DNA from: Hyphomicrobium sp.
GTDB taxonomy: Bacteria > Pseudomonadota > Alphaproteobacteria > Rhizobiales > Hyphomicrobiaceae
DNA: 61,014 bases
Reading direction: 5' to 3'
NCBI GenBank assembly: GCA_022843145.1
Contig: JALHOF010000009.1
Coordinates: 1-61,014, forward strand
Each line of letters starts with the position of its first letter. Within the stretch, counting starts at the first letter, position 1. A program made the translations under genes and the position numbers. The notes under the pieces were generated by a model, which saw nothing but the letters and a program-made list of their open reading frames with translations, was not told the DNA's origin and ran no database searches. Of the stretch, positions 1-8,854 are shown in pieces.

Positions 1-490
<490 letters not shown>

Positions 491-781
491 ATGGTGCAGC
501 AGCGGGATACGGCGAAAGCCAAGCGTCCAGTAGGACGAGCAGCGGGAACCGCGGGAGCGGCGGCCTCCGTGAAGCCGCGCGCGAGCGCGGCGTTGGGGAC
601 CGGCGCGGCTACGAACCTGTCCGAGGTCGAGGCGCTCAAGGCGCGGGTGGCCGATCTGGAGCGGCAGCTCAAGACAGCGCAGTCGCGCGTGGCCGATCTG
701 GAACAGATCAGAGCCCAAGCGCTCAACCGCATTGATTGGGCTATCGATTCGCTCCATAACGTGCTCGAAGGCGATGTCTGA
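491..781 (+). CDS. DUF4164-like small coiled-coil protein next to zapA
   Basis: A 96-residue protein: a basic Ala/Gly-rich N-terminal half followed by a coiled coil (VEALKARVADLERQLKTAQ and onward, about residues 40-80) and a short tail. Small coiled-coil proteins of the DUF4164 type are usual immediate neighbours of zapA in Hyphomicrobiales, and the position and coiled coil are what support the call; the sequence itself is low in complexity. The ATG at 491 is chosen over the upstream GTG at 386 because GGAAGGA lies six bases before it. Its function is not established. A role near ZapA at the division site is only inferred from gene order. Confidence 0.6.
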   Translation: MVQQRDTAKAKRPVGRAAGTAGAAASVKPRASAALGTGAATNLSEVEALKARVADLERQLKTAQSRVADLEQIRAQALNRIDWAIDSLHNVLEGDV

Positions 782-908
782 CACGGAGTAGGTCGCCGGC
801 TCTGTCTCGAGCCTCAAGATTGCGGCACTGTACCGCAGTCGCTTGCTTCAAACGGAGTGCAAGCGTTCGGCGTGTGCGAACAACGCATCGGGATAGGGCC
901 AAATCGAC

Positions 909-1424
909 ATGGGGCAAGTCTCGGTCACGCTCAACAACCGCACGTACAGGCTGGCGTGCAACGACGGTGAGGAGCCGCGCCTCGCGGAACTCGCACGCGA
1001 CGTCAAAAGCCGCGTCGAAAACCTCGCGCGCGATTTTGGTCAGCCGGCCGACGAGCGCATTCTGCTGATGGCCGCCGTACTTCTAGCCGATGAATTGATG
1101 GATCTGCGCGAGGCGCACGAGGCGATGCTGGCAGCGGCGGCGGACGTGCTGCGCGAAGCCGCCGGACCGGCCGCTTCACAGCCGGATAGCGTCCGGCCAG
1201 CTCCGGGGCGTATCGACCCAACGCCACAAACCAACCCCGGAGCGGCGAAGAGCGAAGCCGCGCGACCAGATCCGTCGAAGCCGGATGTTGGCAAGCCGGA
1301 GGCGCCGCAGCAGAATGCGGGCAAGATGCAGCAGCGTCCTTCGCAGCCGGCCGGTACCAGCGGGTCCGGGCATCCCGCCATGCCGCAGTCGCAGGCGAAG
1401 GGCCCGAAAACATCCGCAGGGTGA
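909..1424 (+). CDS. zapA: Cell division protein ZapA with long Pro/Ala-rich C-terminal tail
   Basis: ZapA binds FtsZ protofilaments and bundles them at the division ring. Residues 1-80 fit the family: beta strands with VSVTLNNRTYRLAC, then the helix with EEPRLAELARDVKSRVENLA, and the long coiled-coil helix beginning ERILLMAAVLLADELMDLRE. E. coli ZapA is about 109 residues; this one is 171 because of an extra tail of roughly 80 residues rich in Pro, Ala, Lys, Ser and Gln with repeating KPE/KPD-like steps, probably disordered. The gene order zapA, 6S RNA, 5-FCL is a well-known proteobacterial arrangement and supports the identification. Confidence 0.88.
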   Translation: MGQVSVTLNNRTYRLACNDGEEPRLAELARDVKSRVENLARDFGQPADERILLMAAVLLADELMDLREAHEAMLAAAADVLREAAGPAASQPDSVRPAPGRIDPTPQTNPGAAKSEAARPDPSKPDVGKPEAPQQNAGKMQQRPSQPAGTSGSGHPAMPQSQAKGPKTSAG

Positions 1425-1587
1425 TGGATGCCGGAGAATGGGAGCCGGAAAAATGTTCGCAACGGGTGACGCCTTTTCCTGCGCACCCGCGCGCGAGATA
1501 GGTTGCGTTTCAGGCGAATAGTCCTACATTCCCTTCGCTGCGGAGCGCGTTAGGAACACATGAATCTCCAGGGCCTATAAGATCTGC

Positions 1588-1750
1588 CTGGGAGCTGTCC
1601 CTGGCTGGAGCCGTGGTTCCGGTCACATGGCGCCCACCTTACATTTGTAGGGACCCGGCGAGATCAATCGTTCCGACGGCTTCCGCGGCACTTCACTTCG
1701 CCGGTCGTCCATCGGCCGCGTCCGCGCTCGTCATGTGGCGCATCCGCAGG
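1588..1750 (+). ncRNA. ssrS: Candidate 6S RNA
   Basis: The 365-base space between zapA and the 5-FCL gene is where 6S RNA is encoded in many proteobacteria. A TATAAG hexamer at 1576-1581 could be the -10 element, placing the 5' end near 1588. The following segment has complementary blocks flanking a purine-rich centre, and no good start codon for the downstream gene before 1781. 6S RNA sequesters the sigma-70 RNA polymerase holoenzyme by mimicking an open promoter. I could not fold it or compare it with the Rfam model, so the ends are approximate and the call rests mainly on position. Confidence 0.5.
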
Positions 1751-1789
1751 ATTGGACGAAGCCGGTTCGACTGGGCTCTTATGCGATCC

Positions 1790-2383
1790 ATGACAGAGAA
1801 CCCCGACCCCGTCGCCATCGAGAAGAAGCTCTTGCGCGCCGCCTCCGTCGAGCGCCGCAAGGCAGCTTACGCCAGGCAGGGCACCGCCGCCTCCGACCGG
1901 CTCGCGGCTCACGGCCTCGGCTTTCTCGACATCGCTCCGGGCACCATGGTCTCCGCCTTCGCGGCGATCCGCGACGAGATCGATCCTGCGCCACTCGTCG
2001 CGCGGCTGCATGGAGAGGCCATGATCATCGGCCTCCCGGTGATGCAGGGAAAGGGCAAGCCGCTCGTTTTCCGGCGCTGGGCGCCGGGCGATCGGATGGC
2101 GGAAACCATGTGGGGCATCCACGAACCGCTGCCGTCGGCCCCGGTGATCGAGCCGGACGTCGTCCTCGTTCCGCTGCTCGCGTTCGATCGCGCCGGGTAC
2201 CGCCTCGGATATGGCGGCGGCTTCTATGACCGTTCGCTGCAGCGGCTCCGGGCCATGAAACCGGTGGTCGCCGTGGGGCTCGCCTACGACGAGCTCGGAA
2301 TAGACGCGGTTCCGCATCTCGATTATGACGAGCCGCTCGATTGGGTGCTGACGCCGTCGGGACCATTGAAATGTGAAAGCTAG
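1790..2383 (+). CDS. 5-formyltetrahydrofolate cyclo-ligase
   Basis: Converts 5-formyltetrahydrofolate to 5,10-methenyltetrahydrofolate using ATP, in the cytoplasm. The start MTENPDPVAIEKKLLRAASVE gives 197 residues, the family's normal size; the frame stays open back to 1613, but that part would overlap the candidate 6S RNA. An in-frame ATG nine bases upstream (1781) is an alternative start. Family signatures are the basic ATP-binding N-terminal helix with RR, and the C-terminal YRLGYGGGFYDRSL glycine loop followed by VGLAYDEL. The gene follows zapA and 6S RNA, as does ygfA/fau in enterobacteria, where 6S RNA and this gene share a transcript. Confidence 0.9.
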   Translation: MTENPDPVAIEKKLLRAASVERRKAAYARQGTAASDRLAAHGLGFLDIAPGTMVSAFAAIRDEIDPAPLVARLHGEAMIIGLPVMQGKGKPLVFRRWAPGDRMAETMWGIHEPLPSAPVIEPDVVLVPLLAFDRAGYRLGYGGGFYDRSLQRLRAMKPVVAVGLAYDELGIDAVPHLDYDEPLDWVLTPSGPLKCES

Positions 2384-2430
2384 TCCTCGCTCCAGGCGCG
2401 AACGCGGGGCGCGGGGGAAGGGGAACGCGG

Positions 2431-3255
2431 TTGCGACTACTGTTTCTGGGTGACGTGGTCGGCCGATCGGGCCGGTCGGCGGTGGTCGAGGCGCTGCCGG
2501 GATTGCGGGCGCGGTACGATCTCGACTTCGTGGTCGTCAACGGCGAGAACTCGGCGGGCGGGTTCGGCATCACCGAGGCGATTCTCAACGATCTGATCGA
2601 CGCGGGCGCGGACGCGGTCACGCTCGGCAATCATGCTTTCGACCAGAAGGACACCCTCGTCTACATCGACCGCCAGGAGCGGTTGATCCGGCCGCTCAAC
2701 TATCCGAAGGGGACGCCGGGGCGCGGTTCCGCGCTGTTGCGCGCCCGCAACGGCATGGACGTGCTCGTCATGAACGCAATGGGCCGCATCTTCATGACCG
2801 AGCTCGATTGCCCGTTCCGCGCCATCGACGCTGAGCTTTCGGCCTGTCCGCTGAAGCAGGGCGCGGACGCGATCCTGATCGATTTCCACGCCGAGGCGAC
2901 GAGCGAGAAGCAGGCGGCGGGCTATTTCGTCGACGGCCGCGCCAGCGTGCTCGTCGGCACTCACACCCACGCGCCGACTTCGGATGATCGTATCCTGCCG
3001 GGTGGGACGGCGTTCATGTCGGACGCGGGCATGTGCGGTGACTACAACTCGGTGCTCGGCATGGAGACGGAGGAGCCGGTGCACCGGTTTCTGACGCGCA
3101 TCCCGCGTGGCCGGTTCGAACCAGCGTCGGGCCCCGCGACCATCTCCGGCCTCGCGGTCGAGATCGACGACAAGACGGGGCTCGCGACGGACGTCGGCGC
3201 GCTCCGGCTGGGTGGCGTCCTGAAACCTCTCGAGCCGGCGTTCTGGGCGGCTTGA
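2431..3255 (+). CDS. ymdB: YmdB-family (TIGR00282) metallophosphoesterase
   Basis: 274 residues starting at TTG, with GGGGAAGGGGAAC just upstream acting as ribosome binding site. The protein opens MRLLFLGDVVGRSGR and carries the family's metal-binding motifs in order: GDVVG (residues 7-11), VVNGENSAGGFGIT, LGNHAFDQ, and VGTHTHAPTSD near residue 177. Bacillus YmdB is a calcineurin-like phosphodiesterase acting on 2',3'- or 3',5'-cyclic nucleotides and affecting biofilm choice; the alphaproteobacterial members are uncharacterised. It sits between 5-FCL and yebC, the common Hyphomicrobiales order. Confidence 0.9.
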   Translation: MRLLFLGDVVGRSGRSAVVEALPGLRARYDLDFVVVNGENSAGGFGITEAILNDLIDAGADAVTLGNHAFDQKDTLVYIDRQERLIRPLNYPKGTPGRGSALLRARNGMDVLVMNAMGRIFMTELDCPFRAIDAELSACPLKQGADAILIDFHAEATSEKQAAGYFVDGRASVLVGTHTHAPTSDDRILPGGTAFMSDAGMCGDYNSVLGMETEEPVHRFLTRIPRGRFEPASGPATISGLAVEIDDKTGLATDVGALRLGGVLKPLEPAFWAA

Positions 3256-3361
3256 GGGCGGGCTGGGCGCCGAGCGCTGCAGCCGAGCAGTCTTGACCGG
3301 GAAGGTCCGGCGCGCGCATTAGTCGGGCGCATTCCAGCATCATCAGCAGGCAAGAGACGAC

Positions 3362-4111
3362 ATGGCCGGCCATTCAGCCTTCAAGAACATCATGCACAAG
3401 AAGGGCCGCAAGGATGCGGTCCGCGCCAAGATGTTCGCAAAATTCGCGCGTGAAATCACGGTGGCGGCGAAAGCCGGTTCGCCCGACCCCGGCATGAACC
3501 CGCGGTTGCGGCTCGCCATCGCCACGGCGCGCGCCGAGAATATGCCCAAGGACAACATCGAGCGCGCGATCAAGAAGGCATCGGGCGGCGACAGCGCCAA
3601 CTTCGAGGGTGTGCGCTACGAGGGTTACGCGCCCGGCGGCGTCGCCGTGATCGTCGAAGCGTTGACCGACAACCGTAATCGCACCGGCGGCGTCGTCCGC
3701 TCGGTGTTCACGAAATGCGGCGGCAACCTGGGTGCGACCGGAGCCGTGTCGCATATGTTCAACCACGTCGGCGAGATCGCCTATCCGCCCTCAACGGGTT
3801 CGGCGGACAAGGTGCTGGAAGCGGCTATCGAAGCCGGCGCGGACGACGTTGTGTCGGACGCGACGGGGCATGTCGTGATGTGTGCGTTCGACAACCTCGG
3901 CACAGTCGCGCAGGCGCTCGAAGCGGCGATCGGGGAAGCCACGAGCGTCAAGGCGATCTGGAAGCCCAGCCTGACGACGCCGGTCAGCGAGGAGCATGCC
4001 GAGGCGATCTTGAAGCTCATTGCCGGGCTCGAAGACGACGACGACGTGCAGAACGTCTACGCGAATTTCGAGGTCTCCGACGAGATTCTGGGCAAGCTGA
4101 CTGCGGGCTGA
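3362..4111 (+). CDS. yebC: YebC/PmpR-family (TACO1-like) protein
   Basis: 249 residues, the usual family length. It begins [19 protein letters not shown], almost identical to the family N-terminus, then shows the [20 protein letters not shown] segment and the [20 protein letters not shown] segment that define it. Members were described as transcriptional regulators (PmpR) and more recently as ribosome-associated factors that relieve stalling at proline-rich stretches, like mitochondrial TACO1. The gene lies just upstream of the ruv genes, a placement that is widely conserved in bacteria. Confidence 0.95.
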   Translation: MAGHSAFKNIMHKKGRKDAVRAKMFAKFAREITVAAKAGSPDPGMNPRLRLAIATARAENMPKDNIERAIKKASGGDSANFEGVRYEGYAPGGVAVIVEALTDNRNRTGGVVRSVFTKCGGNLGATGAVSHMFNHVGEIAYPPSTGSADKVLEAAIEAGADDVVSDATGHVVMCAFDNLGTVAQALEAAIGEATSVKAIWKPSLTTPVSEEHAEAILKLIAGLEDDDDVQNVYANFEVSDEILGKLTAG

Positions 4112-4231
4112 CCCGCGCCGAAAATCTCGAGACACTTAAAATTGCGTCGAATTCCAGAAGTATCGCGAAACGTGTCGGGCGTACCATCGTCGACGCGATA
4201 AGTTCGTCTTTCGACTGCCTGAGGATCGGCC

Positions 4232-4441
4232 GTGCTGCTTGGTTCGCTCCATTTCGATGCTTACGCCCGCAACCTCCGCCGCATCATGTGGGCCGAGTTC
4301 GTGGACGAGCAGATGCGCACGTCGCGCAACCGGTTTTTTCGAGCGTCGCTCGTCGATAGCCCGTTTATCGACGCTGCCGTCGATATTGCGCCGCACCTCG
4401 AGTATCACCGAAATCGTTCGACGCCCCGGTCGCCGGGCTGA
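4232..4441 (+). CDS. Possible small hypothetical protein (69 residues)
   Basis: A GTG-initiated frame with AGGA about nine bases upstream. The predicted protein (MLLGSLHFDAYARNLRRIMW...) has balanced composition, and its codons end mostly in G or C, as in real genes of this window. Against it: no recognised domain, a weak start, and no operon partner. It could equally be a remnant of a decayed gene. Otherwise the 350 bases between yebC and the next gene hold nothing I recognise. Confidence 0.25.
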   Translation: MLLGSLHFDAYARNLRRIMWAEFVDEQMRTSRNRFFRASLVDSPFIDAAVDIAPHLEYHRNRSTPRSPG

Positions 4442-4464
4442 CCGTCGGCGCCGGTTGTCCAGCG

Positions 4465-4800
4465 CTATTTCCAGAGCACGCCCAGGGCACTGAGTACGAG
4501 CCCCCCGAGCAGCGCGACGAGACCTGCGATACCGACGACTTGCGCGACCGCGTGGCGGAAACCGTACCCGGCGACGGCCTTTGCCTTGCCGAAGTTGCTG
4601 CCGGAACGGTTGATCTCGTCAAGCTTGCCGCGCACCTCGCGTCCGATAACGCCGCTGTCGCGCGCCTTGACTGCCTCCCACGCGGCGTCGGTCAACTGGT
4701 CGGTGAGGCTATGGCGGCTCGACCAGCGCCGCAGAAGGATGCCGAGGATGAAGATGGCGATGCCGATGGCGAGCAGTGTCGGATTGGCGATCGAAGGCAT
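4465..4800 (-). CDS. Small inner-membrane protein, unknown function
   Basis: 111 residues from the ATG at 4798-4800. Two hydrophobic segments can be seen, about residues 6-23 (TLLAIGIAIFILGILL) and 84-110 (AVAQVVGIAGLVALLGGLVL), separated by a charged linker of some 55 residues that should lie on one face of the membrane. The frame is open further upstream, antisense to ruvC, but that extension has no coding logic. I do not recognise the family. It is convergent with yebC and divergent from ruvC. Confidence 0.6.
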   Translation of the reverse strand: MPSIANPTLLAIGIAIFILGILLRRWSSRHSLTDQLTDAAWEAVKARDSGVIGREVRGKLDEINRSGSNFGKAKAVAGYGFRHAVAQVVGIAGLVALLGGLVLSALGVLWK

Positions 4801-4932
4801 GGTGCGATGTCCCGCAGACGTTGGATCGGCGCACCATGACGCCGGATGATGGCATGGGCAAGGTCCGTGTGCGGCGCGCGCGGCCGATCGTGAGACCTGC
4901 CAGTCGGTGCCGGCTGTGATATGCGCTGAGGT

Positions 4933-5463
4933 ATGAACGGACGAGCGATTCGCATCATCGGTATCGATCCAGGCTTGCGCCGCACCGGCTGGGGCGTTGT
5001 CGAAAGCGACGGCGTGCGCCTCGTCTATGTCGCGTCTGGCCACATCACCTCGGAAGCCGAGGACGATCTCGCCTACCGGCTGCGGCAGATCTTCGAGGGG
5101 CTTTCGAGCGTCCTGGCCGCGTTCCAGCCCGCAGAGGCCGCGGTTGAAGAGACGTTCGTCAACGAGAACGCGCGCGCGACATTGAAGCTCGGTCAGGCGC
5201 GCGGCATGGCGCTTCTTGCTCCGGCCATGAAGGGTTTGCGGGTGGCCGAGTATCCGCCGAACCTGATCAAGAAGACGGTTGTCGGCGCGGGTCATGCCGA
5301 CAAAAAACAGATCCAGGCGATGATCGGGTTTCTGCTGCCCAAGGCAAAGTTCGAAAGTGCCGACGAGGCCGACGCGCTGGCCATCGCCATCTGCCACGCC
5401 AACCACCGAACGAGCCCGCACGCGCGCGCCCTGCAGGCCTTGAAGGAGGCAGCACGCTCATGA
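4933..5463 (+). CDS. ruvC: Holliday junction resolvase RuvC
   Basis: RuvC cleaves Holliday junctions symmetrically together with the RuvAB branch-migration motor. The RNase H-like catalytic carboxylates are all visible: Asp12 in [13 protein letters not shown], Glu72 in AAVEETF, and Asp144 and Asp147 in [15 protein letters not shown]. At 176 residues it has the standard length. Its stop overlaps the ruvA start (ATGA at 5460-5463), so the two are translationally coupled. Confidence 0.97.
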   Translation: MNGRAIRIIGIDPGLRRTGWGVVESDGVRLVYVASGHITSEAEDDLAYRLRQIFEGLSSVLAAFQPAEAAVEETFVNENARATLKLGQARGMALLAPAMKGLRVAEYPPNLIKKTVVGAGHADKKQIQAMIGFLLPKAKFESADEADALAIAICHANHRTSPHARALQALKEAARS

Positions 5464-6083
5464 TCGGCAAGTTGCGCGGCAAGGTCGATGCGATTGGCGA
5501 GAGTCATCTGATCGTCGACGTCGGAGGCGTCGGCTACGAGGTTCAGGCGTCGTCGCGCACGTTGCGCAATCTCAAGGCGGGCGACGAGGTGACGCTGACC
5601 ATCGACACGCACGTGCGAGAGGACGCGATCCGCCTCTACGGTTTTTCGAGCGAGGTCGAGCGCAGCTGGTTTCGCACGTTGCAGAACGTTCAGGGTGTCG
5701 GAGCCAAGGTCGGCCTCGGCGTGCTCGGCGTGCTGTCGCCGCCGGATCTCGCCAACGCTATCGCGCTCGGCAATTGGGCGGCGGTGGAGCAGGCTCCGGG
5801 TGTCGGCAAGAAGCTCGCGCAGCGAATCGTGTCTGAATTGAAGGACAAGGCGCCGGCCTTGTCGGTGGCCGGGCTGAACCAGTCTGGCGGCGCGGCGGCG
5901 GGCGGCACGATGATGGCTCCGCCCGAAGGCAACGCGGCGGCGGAGGCGATGTCGGCGCTGACCAACCTCGGCTACAACCCGATGCAGGCGAGCCAGGCGG
6001 TGGCAGTGGCCGTCAAGGAGCTAGGTCCCGACGCCGATACCGCGAAGTTGATCCGGCGCGGCCTCAAGGAACTGGCGCGGTAG
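5460..6083 (+). CDS. ruvA: Holliday junction branch migration protein RuvA
   Basis: RuvA forms the tetramer that holds the four-way junction and recruits the RuvB helicase. The N-terminal OB fold starts [23 protein letters not shown]-like (split here to stay short: [14 protein letters not shown]), the helix-hairpin-helix pair includes [16 protein letters not shown] and [19 protein letters not shown], and the C-terminal domain III that contacts RuvB contains [20 protein letters not shown]. Length of 207 residues is normal. ruvB is not next: three other genes and a terminator intervene. Confidence 0.97.
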   Translation: MIGKLRGKVDAIGESHLIVDVGGVGYEVQASSRTLRNLKAGDEVTLTIDTHVREDAIRLYGFSSEVERSWFRTLQNVQGVGAKVGLGVLGVLSPPDLANAIALGNWAAVEQAPGVGKKLAQRIVSELKDKAPALSVAGLNQSGGAAAGGTMMAPPEGNAAAEAMSALTNLGYNPMQASQAVAVAVKELGPDADTAKLIRRGLKELAR

Positions 6084-6093
6084 GGGCCGCTCG

Positions 6094-6546
6094 ATGCACA
6101 TCTATGTCGATGCAGACGCGTGTCCGGTGAAGGAGGAGGCGCTGAAGGTTGCCGCCCGCCACGGCATTCCGGTGAGCTACGTCGCCAATAGCTGGATGCG
6201 CCTGCCCGAAGGCGAGCTCGTGCATCGTGTCATCGTCGCCGAGGGTGCGGACGCGGCGGACGACTGGATCGCCGAGCGCGCGGTGGCGGGCGACATCGTG
6301 GTGACGCAGGACATTCCACTCGCCGCGCGATGCCTCGCGGCCGGTGCGCGGGTGATCGACAAGACCGGCAAGCCATTCACTCAGGCCGGCATCGGCATGG
6401 CGCTCGCCATGCGTGACTTGAACCGGCACCTGCGCGAAACCGGCGAAAGTCGCGGTTTCAACGCCAGCTTCACGCCGCGAGATCGTTCGCGATTTCTCGA
6501 AGCGCTCGAACAGGCGGTACAGGATATCCGACGCCGCGGTGCATGA
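6094..6546 (+). CDS. YaiI/YqxD family (DUF188) protein
   Basis: 150 residues with the family's N-terminal acidic motif YVDADACPVKEEALKVA, then NSWMRLP, the GADAADDWIAERAVAGDIVV stretch and the VTQDIPLAARCLAAGA segment. These features suggest a PIN-like nuclease fold, but no member has a firmly established activity. It begins ten bases after ruvA, so probably shares its transcript. Confidence 0.88.
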   Translation: MHIYVDADACPVKEEALKVAARHGIPVSYVANSWMRLPEGELVHRVIVAEGADAADDWIAERAVAGDIVVTQDIPLAARCLAAGARVIDKTGKPFTQAGIGMALAMRDLNRHLRETGESRGFNASFTPRDRSRFLEALEQAVQDIRRRGA

Positions 6547-6646
6547 AACCACTGCCAGGACGTGCAGCGGATCGTGCGCATTGCGCTCATTCCCGCGCGT
6601 TACGACAGTCTTTCCACGCCGCCGTCGTAGTGACGTGGGACAGCGC

Positions 6647-6662
6647 GTTAACTTTACGTTAA
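6647..6662. promoter_or_regulatory. Candidate CtrA box
   Basis: Read on the minus strand the site is TTAACGTAAAGTTAAC, an exact match to the TTAA-N7-TTAAC consensus of the cell-cycle regulator CtrA; the plus strand also matches TTAA-N7-TTAA. It lies about 70 bases before the DUF2147 start. The overlapping TTTAC-N6-GTAAA dyad (6653-6668) could instead be a MerR-type operator. Confidence 0.45.
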
Positions 6663-6732
6663 GGTAAACTCTCAGAGGCGGATGGAACCGCCCGCTTGAG
6701 CGATCGTTCAACGTCCCGGGAGTGACAACGTC

Positions 6733-7110
6733 ATGCAGAAAATCGCAGTCGCCGCCCTTGCAGGGTTGGCAATCGTCATCGCGGCTGGTTCGGCTTCGGC
6801 CGCCGATCCGTATGGTACGTGGGTGCGCCCGTCTACGGGCACGCAAGTCAACTTCTATAGCTGCGGCGGCGGATTGTGCGCCAAGATCACCGCCGTCAAG
6901 GACGCTGCCAAAAAGGGCACCGTCGGCAAGGTCATCATGTCGGGCGCCAAGAAGACCGGCGACAACAAGTGGCAGGGCAACCTGCTCAACACCGACAACG
7001 GCAACACTTACTCGGGCTATGTCACGCTCGAGGGCGGCGGCTTGAAGCTCGAAGGCTGCGCGCTCGGCGGCGTGCTCTGCTCGGGCGAGACTTGGAAGCG
7101 GGTGAATTGA
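6733..7110 (+). CDS. DUF2147 family exported protein
   Basis: 125 residues with a clear Sec signal peptide (residues 1-23, cleaved at ASA|AD) leaving a mature domain that begins ADPYGTWVRPSTGTQVNFY. DUF2147 proteins are small periplasmic beta-rich proteins in which the opening Gly-Thr-Trp, the paired cysteines (here CGGGLC) and a closing C-x-G-x-x-W-x-R-like end (CSGETWKRV) are typical. Function is unknown. The gene is monocistronic by its signals: a candidate CtrA box upstream and a hairpin terminator 26 bases after the stop. Confidence 0.85.
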   Translation: MQKIAVAALAGLAIVIAAGSASAADPYGTWVRPSTGTQVNFYSCGGGLCAKITAVKDAAKKGTVGKVIMSGAKKTGDNKWQGNLLNTDNGNTYSGYVTLEGGGLKLEGCALGGVLCSGETWKRVN

Positions 7111-7135
7111 TCCAGCAGCGGGTCGTGCATGTCGG

Positions 7136-7166
7136 GGCGGCGCGGACGACGTGCGCCGCCTTTTCC
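7136..7166 (+). terminator. Rho-independent terminator after DUF2147 gene
   Basis: Perfect 8-bp stem GGCGGCGC (7136-7143) / GCGCCGCC (7153-7160), nine-base loop, then TTTTCC. It also shows that the in-frame GTG at 7151 is not the start of the following PilZ gene. Confidence 0.85.
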
Positions 7167-7243
7167 TATTTGGGCACGGCGTTAAACGCTTCGAACTGAG
7201 GCCGTTCGCCTCTCAGCCTATCAAAACAATCCGTGTCCACGGT

Positions 7244-7720
7244 ATGTTGCGATTTATTAACGGACTTCGGCGAAACTATACTCTCCTCGGCAAGATGGAC
7301 GGGGAGTTAGTCTGCCCGGAGCTTGATTTGTCCCTGCAGGAACGGATCGCGGCGATCTCTGCACGCGCGTCTCTGGTCAATGCGACGGCGGCTGCCGATG
7401 AGCGCCGCTGGGCGCTCCGGAAAACGTCGATCCTCAGCGGGTCCATCATTAGCGACCGACTGCAGGGCTCGGTGCCGTGCGTGATCCGCGATCTGTCGGC
7501 AACGGGCGCGCGGATCGCGCTGCAGGTCCAAAGATCGAACGTCGTCGGTTCGCCGTCCGGACTGCCGAAGACCTTTAAAATGCTGCTCGACCGCGAGCAG
7601 ATCGAGGTCGACTGCCAGTTGCAGTGGACCAGCGATACAGAGGCCGGCGTGCGGTTCATGTCGAGCCTTCGCCACCTGCCGCAGAAACCGCGCAAGTTGC
7701 AGCCGGCCAAGAAGCGGTGA
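7244..7720 (+). CDS. PilZ domain protein
   Basis: About 158 residues. The c-di-GMP binding signature is intact: ERRWALRKTS supplies RxxxR, and about 25 residues later IRDLSATGARIAL supplies DxSxxG. The rest of the protein is the PilZ beta barrel ending near VRFMSSLRH. There is no fused output domain, so it is a stand-alone c-di-GMP receptor whose partner cannot be guessed. The start is uncertain: ATG 7244 and ATG 7295 (MDGELVCPEL) are both possible and neither has a good ribosome binding site. Confidence 0.8.
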   Translation: MLRFINGLRRNYTLLGKMDGELVCPELDLSLQERIAAISARASLVNATAAADERRWALRKTSILSGSIISDRLQGSVPCVIRDLSATGARIALQVQRSNVVGSPSGLPKTFKMLLDREQIEVDCQLQWTSDTEAGVRFMSSLRHLPQKPRKLQPAKKR

Positions 7721-7789
7721 TCTGTCATCGGTGCGGCATGTGGCCGGCGCGCGCTTGACGGGGCGCGCGAATACCGCCACGAACAAACC

Positions 7790-8854
7790 ATGACCGACAA
7801 CCGCCTCGTGACCGGAGCGAAGAAGGAAGCGGACGCCTTCGAGGCGACGATCCGTCCGCAGTCGCTGGGCGAGTTCATCGGCCAGGAGCAGGCGCGCGCC
7901 AACCTCGAGATTTTCATCAAGGCCGCCAAAGCGCGCGGTGACGCGCTCGATCATGTGCTGTTCGCCGGGCCGCCCGGGCTCGGCAAGACGACGCTGGCGC
8001 AGATCATGGCCAAGGAAATGGGCGTCGGCTTCCGCGCCACCTCTGGACCGGTGATTTCGAAGGCAGGCGACCTAGCGGCGCTTCTCACCAATCTCGAAGA
8101 CCGCGACGTCCTGTTCATCGACGAGATCCATCGCCTCAACCCGGCGGTCGAGGAAATTCTTTATCCGGCGATGGAGGACTATCAGCTCGATCTCATCATC
8201 GGCGAGGGCCCGGCGGCCCGCTCGGTGCGGATCGATCTCGCGAAGTTCACGCTGGTCGGCGCGACGACGCGGGCGGGATTGCTCACCAATCCGCTGCGCG
8301 ATCGCTTCGGCATCCCGGTGCGGCTCAACTTCTACACCATCGACGAACTAGAACTCGTCGTCTCGCGCGGCGCACGTGTGCTGGGTGCGCCGATGGCGCG
8401 CGACGGCGCACGCGAGATTGCACGGCGGGCGCGGGGCACGCCGCGTATCGCCGGGCGTCTCTTGCGACGCGTGCGCGACTTTGCGGCGGTGGCAGGTGCG
8501 GAGATGATCGACGCCGCCGTCGCCGACAAGGCGCTGAGGATGCTGGAAGTGGATAACGAGGGCCTCGACGCGCTCGATCATCGCTACCTCAACTGCATCG
8601 CCAAGACCTACGACGGCGGCCCGGTCGGCATCGAGACCATGGCAGCGGCGCTGAGCGAACCGCGCGACGCGCTGGAAGAAATCGTCGAACCATATCTGCT
8701 GCAGCAGGGTTTCATCGGGCGCACGCCGCGCGGCCGCGTCTTGACCATGAAAGCCTATCGGCACCTCGGCATGTCGGGGCCTTCGCGGGGGGCTATTCCC
8801 GAGCTGCCGATGTTCGACGACGGCGACGACGGCAGCGCTGCGGGGAAGATGTGA
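7790..8854 (+). CDS. ruvB: Holliday junction branch migration ATPase RuvB
   Basis: The AAA+ motor of the RuvAB complex. Walker A GPPGLGKT is at residues 60-67, Walker [10 protein letters not shown] at about 109-117, sensor 1 in [10 protein letters not shown], and the arginine-finger region LRDRFG follows. The C-terminal winged helix contains [15 protein letters not shown]. Length 354 is typical. The stop overlaps the GTG start of the next gene by two bases. ruvB is separated from ruvA by about 1.7 kb with its own terminator and so must have its own promoter. Confidence 0.97.
   Translation: MTDNRLVTGAKKEADAFEATIRPQSLGEFIGQEQARANLEIFIKAAKARGDALDHVLFAGPPGLGKTTLAQIMAKEMGVGFRATSGPVISKAGDLAALLTNLEDRDVLFIDEIHRLNPAVEEILYPAMEDYQLDLIIGEGPAARSVRIDLAKFTLVGATTRAGLLTNPLRDRFGIPVRLNFYTIDELELVVSRGARVLGAPMARDGAREIARRARGTPRIAGRLLRRVRDFAAVAGAEMIDAAVADKALRMLEVDNEGLDALDHRYLNCIAKTYDGGPVGIETMAAALSEPRDALEEIVEPYLLQQGFIGRTPRGRVLTMKAYRHLGMSGPSRGAIPELPMFDDGDDGSAAGKM

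Noticed and set aside
4801-5421. Leftward open frame antisense to ruvC that extends the small membrane protein
   Set aside because: It is the mirror of the conserved ruvC gene; the membrane protein has its own ATG at 4800, and the extension is Arg/Asp-rich shadow sequence.
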